Of a DNA stretch of 10,713 nt, positions 1-6,970 are shown in pieces (position 1 is the first letter of the stretch; every line of letters begins with the position of its first letter). This stretch comes from CAYPLH01 sp964411505 (GTDB lineage: Bacteria; Bacillota; Clostridia; CAYPLH01; DUMO01), in contig CAYPLH010000093.1 in assembly GCA_964411505.1 (NCBI GenBank), positions 1 to 10,713 of the forward strand. The letters run 5' to 3'. A program made the translations under genes and the position numbers. The notes beneath the pieces are model-generated. The model was not told where the DNA came from. It saw only the letters and a program-made list of their open reading frames with translations, and searched no databases.

Positions 1-214
1 CATGGCACAACTTAGAATTCTCAAATTGCTCTTGTCTGCCTATATCGTGAAGCAGGCATGAAATAATTAAAACATCAATATTTATATTGCTCTCATATTT
101 TGCAATATCTAACGCCGTATATAATACTCTATAAATATGTTCCTTATCATGAGCGCTATCATTCATACATTGAAGCATATAGCTTTCTATGTTTTTATAT
201 AACTCTGTTTTCAT
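1..214 (-). CDS. HD-domain metal-dependent phosphohydrolase, N-terminal part (cut by window edge)
   Basis: The minus-strand frame starts at ATG 212-214 and stays open for 71 codons to the left edge. It has the metal-binding pattern of the HD superfamily: an early AHDKEHIYRV segment (residues 21-30, His26 as likely first ligand) and LLHDIG (residues 54-59, His56-Asp57 as the HD pair). Such proteins hydrolyse phosphomonoesters or phosphodiesters of nucleotides or related metabolites in the cytoplasm. The substrate cannot be read from this part, and the final Asp ligand would lie outside the window. A GGGGG stretch seven bases upstream of the ATG supports the start. The adjacent toxin-antitoxin pair has its own promoter and lies about 290 bases upstream, so this gene is probably a separate unit. 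The family call is firm and the function open. Confidence 0.8.
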   Translation of the reverse strand, partial: MKTELYKNIESYMLQCMNDSAHDKEHIYRVLYTALDIAKYESNINIDVLIISCLLHDIGRQEQFENSKLCH

Positions 215-364
215 AGTAATACCCCCACACACACTCCAATTGCTCGAAGTGTGCCTCAATACACCTGTAGTATTGGCTTTTGCGAGGGCTTCTCTATTCA
301 TATACAATAAGTTTGACAGCAGTAGTTAACATACACGACACCCCAAAGAACTAGCGTTCTATAT

Positions 365-393
365 ATAATATCACGCACATTATCCAAATTCAA
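365..393 (-). promoter_or_regulatory. possible promoter for the HD-domain gene
   Basis: On the minus strand TTGAAT (388-393) is followed after 17 bases by TATTAT (365-370). This is the best-spaced sigma-A-like pair I found in the stretch between the HD gene and the toxin gene (215-506), which otherwise shows no gene. It would give an untranslated leader of about 150 bases. A small inverted repeat AGAAC-TAGC-GTTCT (347-360) lies just downstream of it. Confidence 0.28.
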
Positions 394-506
394 GTAGTGC
401 TTATACTAACTATGTAGATTATGTTGTAATACTTAACATATGGAAGGTTTGGTTAAATAAGATGACACATGGTAGCTTTTGTTTATGCCCATTCTTGTTT
501 TACCTC

Positions 507-914
507 TTATAATTCCAACAAATTTTTAGGATTTATTATCTTGACTAACGATTTATTTTGAAGAAATTTTTCATCACGAGTAACTATAAAGTCTGCACCT
601 GCTTTTTGTGCGCAAATAACAACAAGAGCGTCTTCGAAGTCATCAATAGGCAAAACTAACGCTTCAAGACAATCCTCTTGTGTTACGGAAACTACGCTGT
701 AATTTGTTAATAAAAAGCGCAACGCTTTTTTCGCCGTTTCATTATTATGCGCCCTGCTGTATAGATAAAAGATGTCTGTTGTGGTGTTTGCGGTAATCAA
801 GCATTTAATCTCTCCGGACTGCCCTCTGCGGAGTATTTCTTTTGCATCCGCATCAAACGGCTGACGTTCTTGTAAGGCATCCATAATAATGTTAGTGTCA
901 AGCAATATTATCAT
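507..914 (-). CDS. PIN-domain toxin of a type II toxin-antitoxin pair (putative ribonuclease)
   Basis: This 135-residue protein has the length and layout of a single PIN domain. It opens with LLDTNIIMD (Asp6 as the first acidic metal ligand) and carries DDFEDALVV (residues 91-99, Asp95) and FIVTRDEKF (residues 109-117, Asp114), the usual late acidic residues. PIN toxins cut RNA with a metal-dependent mechanism and are held inactive by the partner antitoxin. The start codon overlaps the end of the antitoxin gene by four bases (ATGA), which implies translational coupling and an antitoxin-toxin operon. I see no strong terminator after the stop. The family assignment is secure; the RNA target is unknown. 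A VapC name would be reasonable by family, but this subgroup pairs with a Phd-type antitoxin. Confidence 0.88.
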   Translation of the reverse strand: MIILLDTNIIMDALQERQPFDADAKEILRRGQSGEIKCLITANTTTDIFYLYSRAHNNETAKKALRFLLTNYSVVSVTQEDCLEALVLPIDDFEDALVVICAQKAGADFIVTRDEKFLQNKSLVKIINPKNLLEL

Positions 915-1150
915 TCTGATAACCTCTCTGTTCTCACATCATCGGCGTCTATATCGTCAGGGAGAGTTCCGAATAATTGGTCTATCGAAGTTATTTTATC
1001 GGGGATTTTTTTCATATACCACGGCTCCTTATCAAAACGGATAATTTTTGCCGTAGGCTTGCCATACTTAGTGATTATTACATCTTCCGTATCCGCTAAG
1101 TCCACATACTTCCCAACATTAACTTTCAAGTCTGATAATGATACCTGCAT
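911..1150 (-). CDS. Phd/YefM-type antitoxin
   Basis: This 79-residue protein begins MQVSLSDLKVN and contains ITKYGKPTAKI (residues 26-36), the typical Phd/YefM fold signature in which the N-terminal half dimerises and binds operator DNA. The acidic C-terminal part (residues 50-79, rich in Asp and Glu) is the usual toxin-binding, protease-sensitive tail. It lies immediately upstream of the PIN toxin and overlaps it by four bases. An AGAGGTG ribosome site lies ahead of the ATG. The pair would be autoregulated through the promoter at 1183-1211, as is usual for this family, although I do not see a clear repeated operator. The short spacing, shared strand and family match make this call reliable. 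Confidence 0.88.
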   Translation of the reverse strand: MQVSLSDLKVNVGKYVDLADTEDVIITKYGKPTAKIIRFDKEPWYMKKIPDKITSIDQLFGTLPDDIDADDVRTERLSE

Positions 1151-1182
1151 AAATTTTTCACCTCTTATTTTAGGATAATACC

Positions 1183-1211
1183 ATTATAACAAATGGGTGC
1201 TGTTTTATCAA
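1183..1211 (-). promoter_or_regulatory. promoter of the antitoxin-toxin operon
   Basis: Reading the minus strand, TTGATA (1206-1211) and a perfect TATAAT (1183-1188) are separated by 17 bases and lie about 30 bases before the antitoxin start codon. This is a near-consensus vegetative promoter in exactly the right place. Confidence 0.75.
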
Positions 1212-1513
1212 CTGTTTCGGTGCTAATTTATGAAAAAATATTGATTCGAACGTGAGTTCTATTATACTCTGATAGGATATTATATGCAATCTTTTTATCT
1301 GTAAAAAGTTTAATTGCAATTTTTGAAATTAGCAGCATAACAACATATTAAGAAATCAACAAATGAAAACGTAAATTAGTAAAAGCTGAAGCTTTTTACA
1401 CCAAAGTAAGTAGATTTAATTTTATTAAATCTACTCCTGCAGTGGCTCCAAAATTCATTTCATGTAGCTATTATTTAATTATTAATTTCAAATACAAGCG
1501 ACTTTAATAATAT
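1212..1513. other. AT-rich gap with no gene; holds a perfect 12-bp inverted repeat
   Basis: I see no coding frame here. Two hairpin-forming elements are present. AAAAGC-TGAA-GCTTTT lies at 1381-1396. A perfect inverted repeat with 12-base arms and a three-base loop lies at 1409-1435 (arm AGTAGATTTAAT, loop TTT). Neither has a proper U-tract, so they are not convincing terminators. An operator or an end of a lost element is possible. Confidence 0.45.
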
Positions 1514-1612
1514 TTATTCTGTTCTGAGCGCTATAACCGGGTCTTTCCTGGCCGCCTTTTTACATGGAATCAAACCGGCAATCAATGTTAACCCCATCTT
1601 TTTACTGGTGTA
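1514..1612 (-). pseudogene. C-terminal tail of an FtsX/MacB-type ABC permease
   Basis: On the minus strand a short frame ends at TAA 1514-1516 and reads IAGLIPCKKAARKDPVIALRTE in two steps: IAGLIPCKKAARK then DPVIALRTE. This is the characteristic last segment of FtsX-like permeases (consensus GliPArkAaridPieALR.E), which follows the last membrane helix. Upstream in the same frame a TGA is met at 1613-1615, and nothing further of the permease is recognisable, so this is a remnant. It lies just behind the ATPase gene on the same strand. The motif is distinctive enough that I am fairly sure, despite the short length. Confidence 0.6.
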
Positions 1613-1648
1613 TCAGATGGTTTCACATGCACAGGTTATTCTAAAGTG

Positions 1649-3052
1649 CTATCGAATCATCCAAAAAGGAATATAAACAATGTCGTCTTTTTTATCTAAA
1701 TAAGTCTTTGTGATAACAATTCCTGTTTTGGTTTCGTACTTTTCTTTGAATTCAGATAATCCTTTTATATCCTTATCAAGAATCGTATTTCTATATTTCA
1801 CTTCTATTGGTAACAGCCCTATCTTCTTATCAATAACAATATCTGTTTCCTTTTGATTATCACGCCAGAAATATACGGAGTAATTTTCCGGTTCACAATA
1901 GCTTCTGGCCATTTGAATGGAGCAATTTTCAACTTGAAAGCCTTCGTCCCTGGGTGATAATTCATTGTTTCTAAGCATAGCATTCCGGATACCACTGTCT
2001 GCAATATATACTTTTTTATTCTTCCGAATCACTTTACCTATGTTGGGAGAATAGTTGTCACACACGCAAATAAAAAATGCCTGTGATAAATAGTTAATAT
2101 AGGACGAAATTGTGACTGTATCTACGCCCAGGGTTTGTGCTATATTTGAGTATGCGAACTCGCCGCCGCTATTAGCTGCAATATAGTACATGAGTCTTTC
2201 TAGGATTTCAGGATTTTTGATGTTGTAAATACTGACAATATCCCGGTAAAGTCCTCTTGAAATAATGTCATCGACTAATCGTTTCTGCCATAGAAGTATA
2301 TTGTTGGTATCGAAGTATTCAGGGTATCCGCCAACCAGAAGATAGTCTTTGGTGATCTTGTTCATAACTCCTTCAAACTCAGCTATTCTATACTTATTTT
2401 CGTTTAAGATACGATAATATTCTTCCGGATTATCAAATAAGGATTGTGTGGGAAGTAACTGATTTAAAGTGCCTATATTCGATTCTTCTTTGTAAGCTGA
2501 ATAAAACTTTGTAAATTGTCCCATTCCAAGCGGCAGAATATAAATATCATCCATTCTGCCCATGAGAGATTCTCTTGAATCCTTAAACAAATGAGTAGAA
2601 GATGAACCGCTGATGATAAGCTTAACATTGTACCGCCTGTCATAAAAACTTTTTAAGTATAGCTGCCAATCCTTGATAAAATGAATTTCATCAATAAAAA
2701 TATATACCTTGCTATCCAATGTCTCTAAATTCTTGTTCAATACTTCTCTGGCGTAATCCTGCAAAATATCACTTATCGTTTCATTATTGCTAAAAAGTCC
2801 CGGTTCGTCTCCGCTGAAGAGTAAGATATTTTTAGGGTTTACATTGGTTTTTAAGAGGAAATCTATAGTTTGGTAAATCAAGGTTGATTTACCGACACGT
2901 CTTGGCCCGATAAGCGATAGAATTCTCCTATATTCTAAACGTGCTGTTATTTCAGTAAACTCATCCCGGACTACTTTGAAAAGAAAAGGAGTATCGACTT
3001 TGCCTGTAGACCACCACCGATTTATCTTTTGTAAGGTTACAATTCTATCCAT
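1649..3052 (-). CDS. AAA_14/DUF4143 family ATPase
   Basis: This 467-residue protein has the full layout of the AAA_14-DUF4143 family (COG1373). It has Walker A GPRRVGKST (residues 49-57), Walker B VYIFIDEIH (116-124), a sensor-like LIISGSSS (145-152) and RESLMGR. A winged-helix-like middle follows (YSNIAQTLGVDTVTISSYI), and the C-terminal DUF4143 part has ETDIVID and LPIEVKY, a PD-(D/E)xK-like pattern. The family is widespread and poorly characterised; no specific role is established. The frame could open at a TTG (3053-3055), but the adjacent ATG at 3050-3052 is preferred because AGGGAG lies seven bases upstream. The length is normal and the frame intact, unlike many neighbours. The promoter and an overlapping palindrome lie just upstream. 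Confidence 0.88.
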   Translation of the reverse strand: MDRIVTLQKINRWWSTGKVDTPFLFKVVRDEFTEITARLEYRRILSLIGPRRVGKSTLIYQTIDFLLKTNVNPKNILLFSGDEPGLFSNNETISDILQDYAREVLNKNLETLDSKVYIFIDEIHFIKDWQLYLKSFYDRRYNVKLIISGSSSTHLFKDSRESLMGRMDDIYILPLGMGQFTKFYSAYKEESNIGTLNQLLPTQSLFDNPEEYYRILNENKYRIAEFEGVMNKITKDYLLVGGYPEYFDTNNILLWQKRLVDDIISRGLYRDIVSIYNIKNPEILERLMYYIAANSGGEFAYSNIAQTLGVDTVTISSYINYLSQAFFICVCDNYSPNIGKVIRKNKKVYIADSGIRNAMLRNNELSPRDEGFQVENCSIQMARSYCEPENYSVYFWRDNQKETDIVIDKKIGLLPIEVKYRNTILDKDIKGLSEFKEKYETKTGIVITKTYLDKKDDIVYIPFWMIR

Positions 3053-3072
3053 CAAATCACTCCCTAAAATTA

Positions 3073-3110
3073 ATTAAATATATTTAATCATATTTGATGA
3101 ATATAGTCAA
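3073..3110 (-). promoter_or_regulatory. ATPase promoter overlapped by a perfect palindrome
   Basis: On the minus strand TTGACT (3105-3110) and TTAAAT (3082-3087) are spaced by 17 bases. The -10 element lies inside the perfect palindrome ATTAAATATATTTAAT (3073-3088), which ends about eight bases before the SD of the ATPase gene. The position suggests an operator, though AT-rich palindromes can arise by chance. Confidence 0.45.
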
Positions 3111-3158
3111 TAAATTTCCCGAATTATTGAAAGCAACTTTCGACTTAATGTAACTATT

Positions 3159-3341
3159 TTATATAAAAGCCTTTAAGCTTTTATGCTTCGCATAATAGAC
3201 CATCACATCGTCAAAAGCTCTTTTGTCGAATAATTTGCACATTTGCCATTTTTTTGAGAAGCTCAGTCGCTGCGCAAAGGTACCGGGTTCAACACGAATT
3301 TTGTCGATTATTGCATCTCGAAAGGCTTTCCAAGAGAACAA
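3159..3341 (-). CDS. small unrecognised frame, perhaps a C-terminal gene fragment
   Basis: A 60-codon frame beginning at TTG reads as plausible protein (KAFRDAIIDKIRVEPGTF near the start, KRAFDDVMVYYAKHKSLKAF at the end), with mixed charged and aromatic residues. The same frame stays open upstream for about ten more codons before a TAA. There is no SD site or good start codon, so it could be the C-terminal remainder of a larger gene rather than a gene itself. I do not recognise the family. It lies on the same strand as the ATPase and ends about 50 bases before that gene's -35 element. Confidence 0.22.
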   Translation of the reverse strand: MFSWKAFRDAIIDKIRVEPGTFAQRLSFSKKWQMCKLFDKRAFDDVMVYYAKHKSLKAFI

Positions 3342-3425
3342 CTTGACTGGGAAGGATAGTACGTCAGATAGATTTTAGATTGATTAATATCGGTGAATTA
3401 TAGCAGAAAGCATGGGTAGTATAAT

Positions 3426-3629
3426 GATAAAAAATTACCAATAAATAAGCCATTAATCAATGGCTATACGATAAATGCAGTATTGTTTTCTATTCTGCCC
3501 GATGAATTATTCACATGGGTTTATAACAATTTCATCCAGATTAGATATGAAACAGAAACTAGTGTAATGTATCATACCCGGTCAAACTATTTTGACAAAG
3601 AAATTGACAATATTTTAATAATGTATTAA
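3426..3629 (+). pseudogene. broken frame, possibly a BtrH-like (butirosin H) N-terminal remnant
   Basis: The frame GAT 3426 to TAA 3627-3629 reads as protein without a start: LPINKPLINGYTINAVLFS, then ILPDELFTWVYNNFIQIRYE, then TETSVMYHTRSNYF. An ATG at 3425-3427 just upstream is in another frame and stops after a few codons, which would fit a one-base frameshift near the A-run at 3429-3434. The LPI..PL.GYT.N...FSIL pattern resembles the start of butirosin-biosynthesis-H-like proteins of Firmicute natural-product clusters, but the catalytic Cys expected there is not visible (Ala instead). I regard that name as tentative. The frame runs into the repeat module and its last codons overlap the promoter. 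Confidence 0.35.
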
Positions 3630-3979
3630 TATAATGTTATATTATGTAAGGTAGATTTGAGAATACAATTATTGAAGCAGAAAGTTAAGTTACTCAAACA
3701 GTTATTACATACTTTATTTGCTGAAAATTTCCGCCTTACTTGCCGTTGACATCATAATGGGAACAGATACCACTTTTAACATTTTTAGTTTCTATACATG
3801 ACATCTTGTGGAGCATTAACATAAGGAAGCATTGTTATATTTATAGTTTTCTGATTACAAGCACTTGTTGAGAGCCAGATCGTGGAGTTGCGATGGTTGG
3901 AGGCAAGGAACATACAGCAATTACCCGGTAGCGTGTTCTTATGATACAGCTAGCAAGCACGCAAAAGGGCGAAGCTGTA
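3583..3979 (+). repeat. promoter-leader direct repeat, copy 1 (before the ABC genes)
   Basis: This 397-base stretch matches 7807-8203 in the same orientation, with about 30 differences by hand alignment (roughly 92% identity). The first part (promoter spacer and early leader) carries most differences. The last 180 or so bases differ at only about seven sites. Two one-base indels (extra A near 3797, missing G near 3935) cancel in length but shift every frame between them, so the conservation is not due to coding. Similarity stops sharply after GAAGCTGTA at 3979, just before the ABC gene. Confidence 0.9.
3604..3632 (+). promoter_or_regulatory. promoter in repeat copy 1
   Basis: TTGACA (3604-3609, perfect) and TAATAT (3627-3632) are spaced by 17 bases. 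Both hexamers and the spacing are unchanged in the second copy although the spacer sequence has diverged, which supports function. Transcription would start near 3639 and run through a leader of about 350 bases before the ABC permease gene. Confidence 0.75.
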
Positions 3980-3993
3980 ACAGGCTGGCATCC

Positions 3994-5175
3994 ATGATTT
4001 ATGTGAAATGGCTTGCGCATAATTCAGGATTTTATTATAGTGAACAAGGCATGCCGGTCGTAAAGGTGCCATATGAGTGTGCGCCTTTATGGACTTTAAG
4101 CCGCTTTTTATTATTGATTATTCACAGAATTGTACCTATATTACAGGTCTTGGCAACTGCCACATTCATAGACCGAGCCTTGCTATTTTTAGGTGGCGAA
4201 GCTTCTTTTGGTGATTTAGTGTTCCCTATCGTTGCATTGACCGTACTTTTAGCTATCACTAGAGTATATGATGCTATTTGTTCTTTTGTAAATTGTAAAA
4301 TTGACAATGCGATGAGAATAAACTTCAAAGCAGCTATTGTAGAAAAACGTGCTGCTTTACTGTATACTTATGTTGAGGATACAAAAACGTGGGATCTTGT
4401 GTCGCGTGTAAGTGGTGCACCTGAGCAAAATTTTCTTCAAGGCATGTCTTCGGTTATTGGGATTATAGGTATAATAATTGTCTCTATCGGTCTATTGTCG
4501 ATATTAATTGCACATGTTTGGTGGGCGGCCATTATTATTTTAATTATTTCAATTCCAATGGTTAGAATAGCGATAAAAAGTGGTACTGCTCAGTATCAAG
4601 TCAATATAGAATTATCTAAAACTACACGTAAATATGAATACTTTAGTAGTTTATTGTCCGGACGCGAATCTGTAAACGAGCGAACTTTGTTTGGTTTTTA
4701 CAACTATCTTACGCCACAATGGGCAAAACTTTATAATGACGCAAGAAAGAAATTTATGCAAGTCGAAATTCAATGGGCTAAAAAGTCTAAAATTGGCGGC
4801 ACAATAATGTCATTATTTGTCATACTGATTGCATTTGCAATTTTACAACCAGTAGCAACAGGCGTAATAACGGTAGGTATGTATGTAGCTCTCATACAGG
4901 CTTCCACCGAAATGGTCCAAATAATGGCAGGCGAACTTCCTGGATCAATAATTCAATACACAAAATTTATGGAGTATTGTAAAGATATTTCAACTTTTGT
5001 TAACTTAAACGATAACGAAGAGTACCTTGACCTACCTGACGATACTGCAATGGATTTTCAAACATTAGAATTTAGGGATGTAAGCTTTGAATATCCTGGA
5101 ACACATGATGAATTAATGAAGTTGGGTGGCGTCTATTGTGAAATGTATGAAAGCCAAAGGAGCTGGTATCAATGA
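3994..5175 (+). CDS. ABC exporter subunit 1 with the nucleotide-binding domain deleted in frame
   Basis: The frame is open from 3865, but the first 43 codons are non-coding repeat leader, so I place the start at ATG 3994 (another ATG at 4048 is possible; neither has a strong SD). The 393 residues hold the membrane domain of a type IV ABC exporter: helices around IIHRIVPILQVLATATFID, LVFPIVALTVLLAI, a long pair at IGIIGIIIVSIGLLSILIA, and SLFVILIAFAILQPVA. The cytoplasmic domain begins normally (LEFRDVSFEYPGT), then jumps at about 5100 straight to HDELMKLGGVYCEMYESQ, the family's last segment (usual text GTHDEL). Walker A, Q-loop, signature, Walker B and H-loop are all missing, about 190 residues, so the product cannot bind or hydrolyse ATP. 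It overlaps the next gene by four bases (ATGA), as in heterodimeric exporters. Confidence 0.8.
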   Translation: MIYVKWLAHNSGFYYSEQGMPVVKVPYECAPLWTLSRFLLLIIHRIVPILQVLATATFIDRALLFLGGEASFGDLVFPIVALTVLLAITRVYDAICSFVNCKIDNAMRINFKAAIVEKRAALLYTYVEDTKTWDLVSRVSGAPEQNFLQGMSSVIGIIGIIIVSIGLLSILIAHVWWAAIIILIISIPMVRIAIKSGTAQYQVNIELSKTTRKYEYFSSLLSGRESVNERTLFGFYNYLTPQWAKLYNDARKKFMQVEIQWAKKSKIGGTIMSLFVILIAFAILQPVATGVITVGMYVALIQASTEMVQIMAGELPGSIIQYTKFMEYCKDISTFVNLNDNEEYLDLPDDTAMDFQTLEFRDVSFEYPGTHDELMKLGGVYCEMYESQRSWYQ

Positions 5176-6016
5176 AAACCTTTAAGTCAAAAGCCAATAA
5201 AGATATAACGGCTATAGAGGCTGTTGTTAACTCAGTTGCTTTTGGGTTCAAGAATCATCCATTCTTACTATCTGTTTGTGCTTTTACTAGCATGATGCAC
5301 AGTGTATCCTATGTCATGATAACTTTGGCTAACCAAAATCTATTTGATAGTATTTCGGGATTGGCAAATGGCAATGAAATAATTACTACTATTTGGGCTA
5401 TTATTTTTATGGGTGCTAGTTATGTTGGAAGTCAACTTACCAGTGCAGTCGACACAGTGTTTTTTATGTATATACATAGAAAAGTATTGGGGAGATTATA
5501 CGAAAAATTTCATGATAAATCTTCGCGAATTGCAGCAATTGATTTTGATTATCCATCTCGTCTTGATTTGATTGAAAAAGCAAAAAATGGAATTTCATCA
5601 ACAATAGATACATCATTTTCATGGTTAAATATTGTGTCTTTTTTCACATCATATTTTATTGCAATGAGTTTTGTACTGCATTCCATCTCTCCTGTTTTAC
5701 TCGTTTGCATTTTTATAGCATTTGTCCCGGTTATAATAAGCCAATGGTTGAGGTTAAAAATATTTGTTAAATTAGAAGATGAGTGTGCCCCCATAAGAAG
5801 AAAAATGTCACATTATGAGAATGCAATTTGTGGAAAACAATTATTGTTACGCATTGATTAGGTGCGGTTAAGCTTGCCAATAGGATTATTGTTTTAGATA
5901 ATGGACAAATAATACATCAAACCCATCATAGAGGGCAGCTATCCCAGATTCTTGATGAACTTGGTGTGGAAAATGATTTCGGGAACATGTTTCCTTACGT
6001 TAAAGATTCTGAGTAA
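5172..6016 (+). pseudogene. ABC exporter subunit 2, internally deleted and frameshifted
   Basis: The gene starts at ATG 5172 inside the end of its partner. The first 220 or so codons encode an exporter membrane domain (helices near FLLSVCAFTSMMHSVSYVMI, TIWAIIFMGASYVG, WLNIVSFFTSYFIAM and LLVCIFIAFVPVII). The frame ends at TAG 5859-5861. In the -1 frame the DNA around 5833 reads KTIIVTH, a stop (TGA 5852-5854, probably a former Arg codon), then LGAVKLANRIIVLDNGQI and continues to TAA 6014-6016. That is the H-loop and the end of a nucleotide-binding domain. So about 300 residues, including the last helices, Walker A, signature and Walker B, are lost, with a frameshift and a nonsense change on top. 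It was the second half of a heterodimeric exporter; the substrate is unknown. Only a truncated 229-residue membrane piece could be made. Confidence 0.82.
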
Positions 6017-6046
6017 AAGAGAGTTTTTTAAAACTGGAGGTCTTTT

Positions 6047-6583
6047 ATGGAGAGTAATATTAAAATTAAAGTTAAGTATGAACTATTAGATTTTCTCAAA
6101 TTTAATTATTGGCATATTAGAAAGCTTAAAAGAGTCTTTGTGTATTTTCTCTGTTTATGGTTTTTGCCTGTGATAATTTTTTTTGGTAAGGAAATTGGGT
6201 TTGGAGGTAATGGAAAAGGGCTATTCAGCTTGGTATCACAGTACAGGTGGATGTTTACAATACCGGTTGTATTAAGTTTATTTGTTGGATTTGTTTATCT
6301 TAATATATACAATATAGGTAAAAGAGCTATCTGTAAAAATCCCATTTGGAATGAAGAAAAGGAAATCACTATCAATGATACAGGAGTTTTTATTGTTTCT
6401 GAATCAGCAAGTATGAATTTAAAATGGGAGCACATAGTAAGATTCGCAAATATTAAGGAGTTGCTTGTCTTGTATTATTCAAAAAGCGCGACAATACTTA
6501 TTCCAAAAAGATATATTAACGGAAAGGATAATGAAATTCTGAACGTAATTGAAAAGAATTACAGAAAAATGCTTAACAATTAG
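6047..6583 (+). CDS. YcxB-like small membrane protein
   Basis: This 178-residue protein has a cytoplasmic N-terminus, two predicted membrane helices (residues 29-47, VFVYFLCLWFLPVIIFFG; and 69-90, MFTIPVVLSLFVGFVYLN) and a C-terminal soluble domain of the YcxB type (ITINDTGVFI, then LKWEHIVRF, then ILIPKRYI). Members of this family are common in Firmicutes and have no established function. GGAGG at 6036-6040 lies six bases before the ATG, so the start is clear. It lies 30 bases behind the ABC remnant and before a terminator, so it was probably the last gene of the same transcript. Unlike its neighbours the frame is intact. Confidence 0.72.
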   Translation: MESNIKIKVKYELLDFLKFNYWHIRKLKRVFVYFLCLWFLPVIIFFGKEIGFGGNGKGLFSLVSQYRWMFTIPVVLSLFVGFVYLNIYNIGKRAICKNPIWNEEKEITINDTGVFIVSESASMNLKWEHIVRFANIKELLVLYYSKSATILIPKRYINGKDNEILNVIEKNYRKMLNN

Positions 6584-6641
6584 GATGCGCCATCCGTAGC
6601 CACGATTTTAAGTGCTCCAACCACAGCCTAAAAGACAAAGA

Positions 6642-6666
6642 AAAACGGTTTAATGAAAACCGTTTT
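6642..6666. terminator. bidirectional rho-independent terminator
   Basis: Perfect 10-base stem AAAACGGTTT / AAACCGTTTT with loop AATGA. The plus strand ends in four T. The minus strand ends in TTTTTCTTTG, giving the better U-tract there. It closes the ABC/YcxB unit on the plus strand and the regulator remnant on the minus strand. Confidence 0.75.
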
Positions 6667-6676
6667 AAATAAGATC

Positions 6677-6945
6677 CTACTCAATTAAACCTGACAGCAA
6701 CAAGCGCACCCGCCCCAGCATGGAATAATCCCGATGCCAATAAGCATTTACCAGAGATTCACGGAAAGCCCGGTAATCGATGTCCGGTATGGTAATACGG
6801 AATAATCCAATCTCCATGTCCTCATTGCGATTCCACGCATTCATGTATTCGCTGATTTTTTCAAAAGCAGCTAATGAAGGCAAGGTGAAAGATTCATTCA
6901 CTTTAAGGATTTGAAGGTGCGTGAATGCAAGCTTATCGAAAACAT
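6677..6945 (-). pseudogene. fragment of an AlbA/HATPase (RecG-like, COG2865) regulator
   Basis: The minus-strand frame reads ILKVNESFTLPSLAAFEK, then YMNAWNRNEDMEIGLFRITI, then FRESLVNAYWHRDYSMLG. This is the hallmark of the RecG-like regulators with a HATPase_c_4 domain (usual text AFREALVNALIHRDYS..G). The fragment lacks the N-terminal AlbA_2 (Schlafen-type) domain and stops after GRVRLLLSG, before the following HATPase motifs (NPGG). The stop is followed at once by the terminator at 6642-6666. At its 5' side homology fades near 6945, where it meets the ClpC fragment of the opposite strand. Such proteins are putative transcription regulators. This piece of about 85 residues is not functional. 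Confidence 0.68.
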
Positions 6946-6970
6946 TTCCAAGCTTGAGGAAAAAAATCAA

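Noticed and set aside
3865..3993. The first 43 codons of the frame leading into ABC subunit 1, as part of the protein
   Set aside because: They lie mostly in the repeated leader, read as atypical protein (many Cys, Arg, Ser, Trp), and the one-base indel at about 3935 shows that the frame is not conserved in copy 2.
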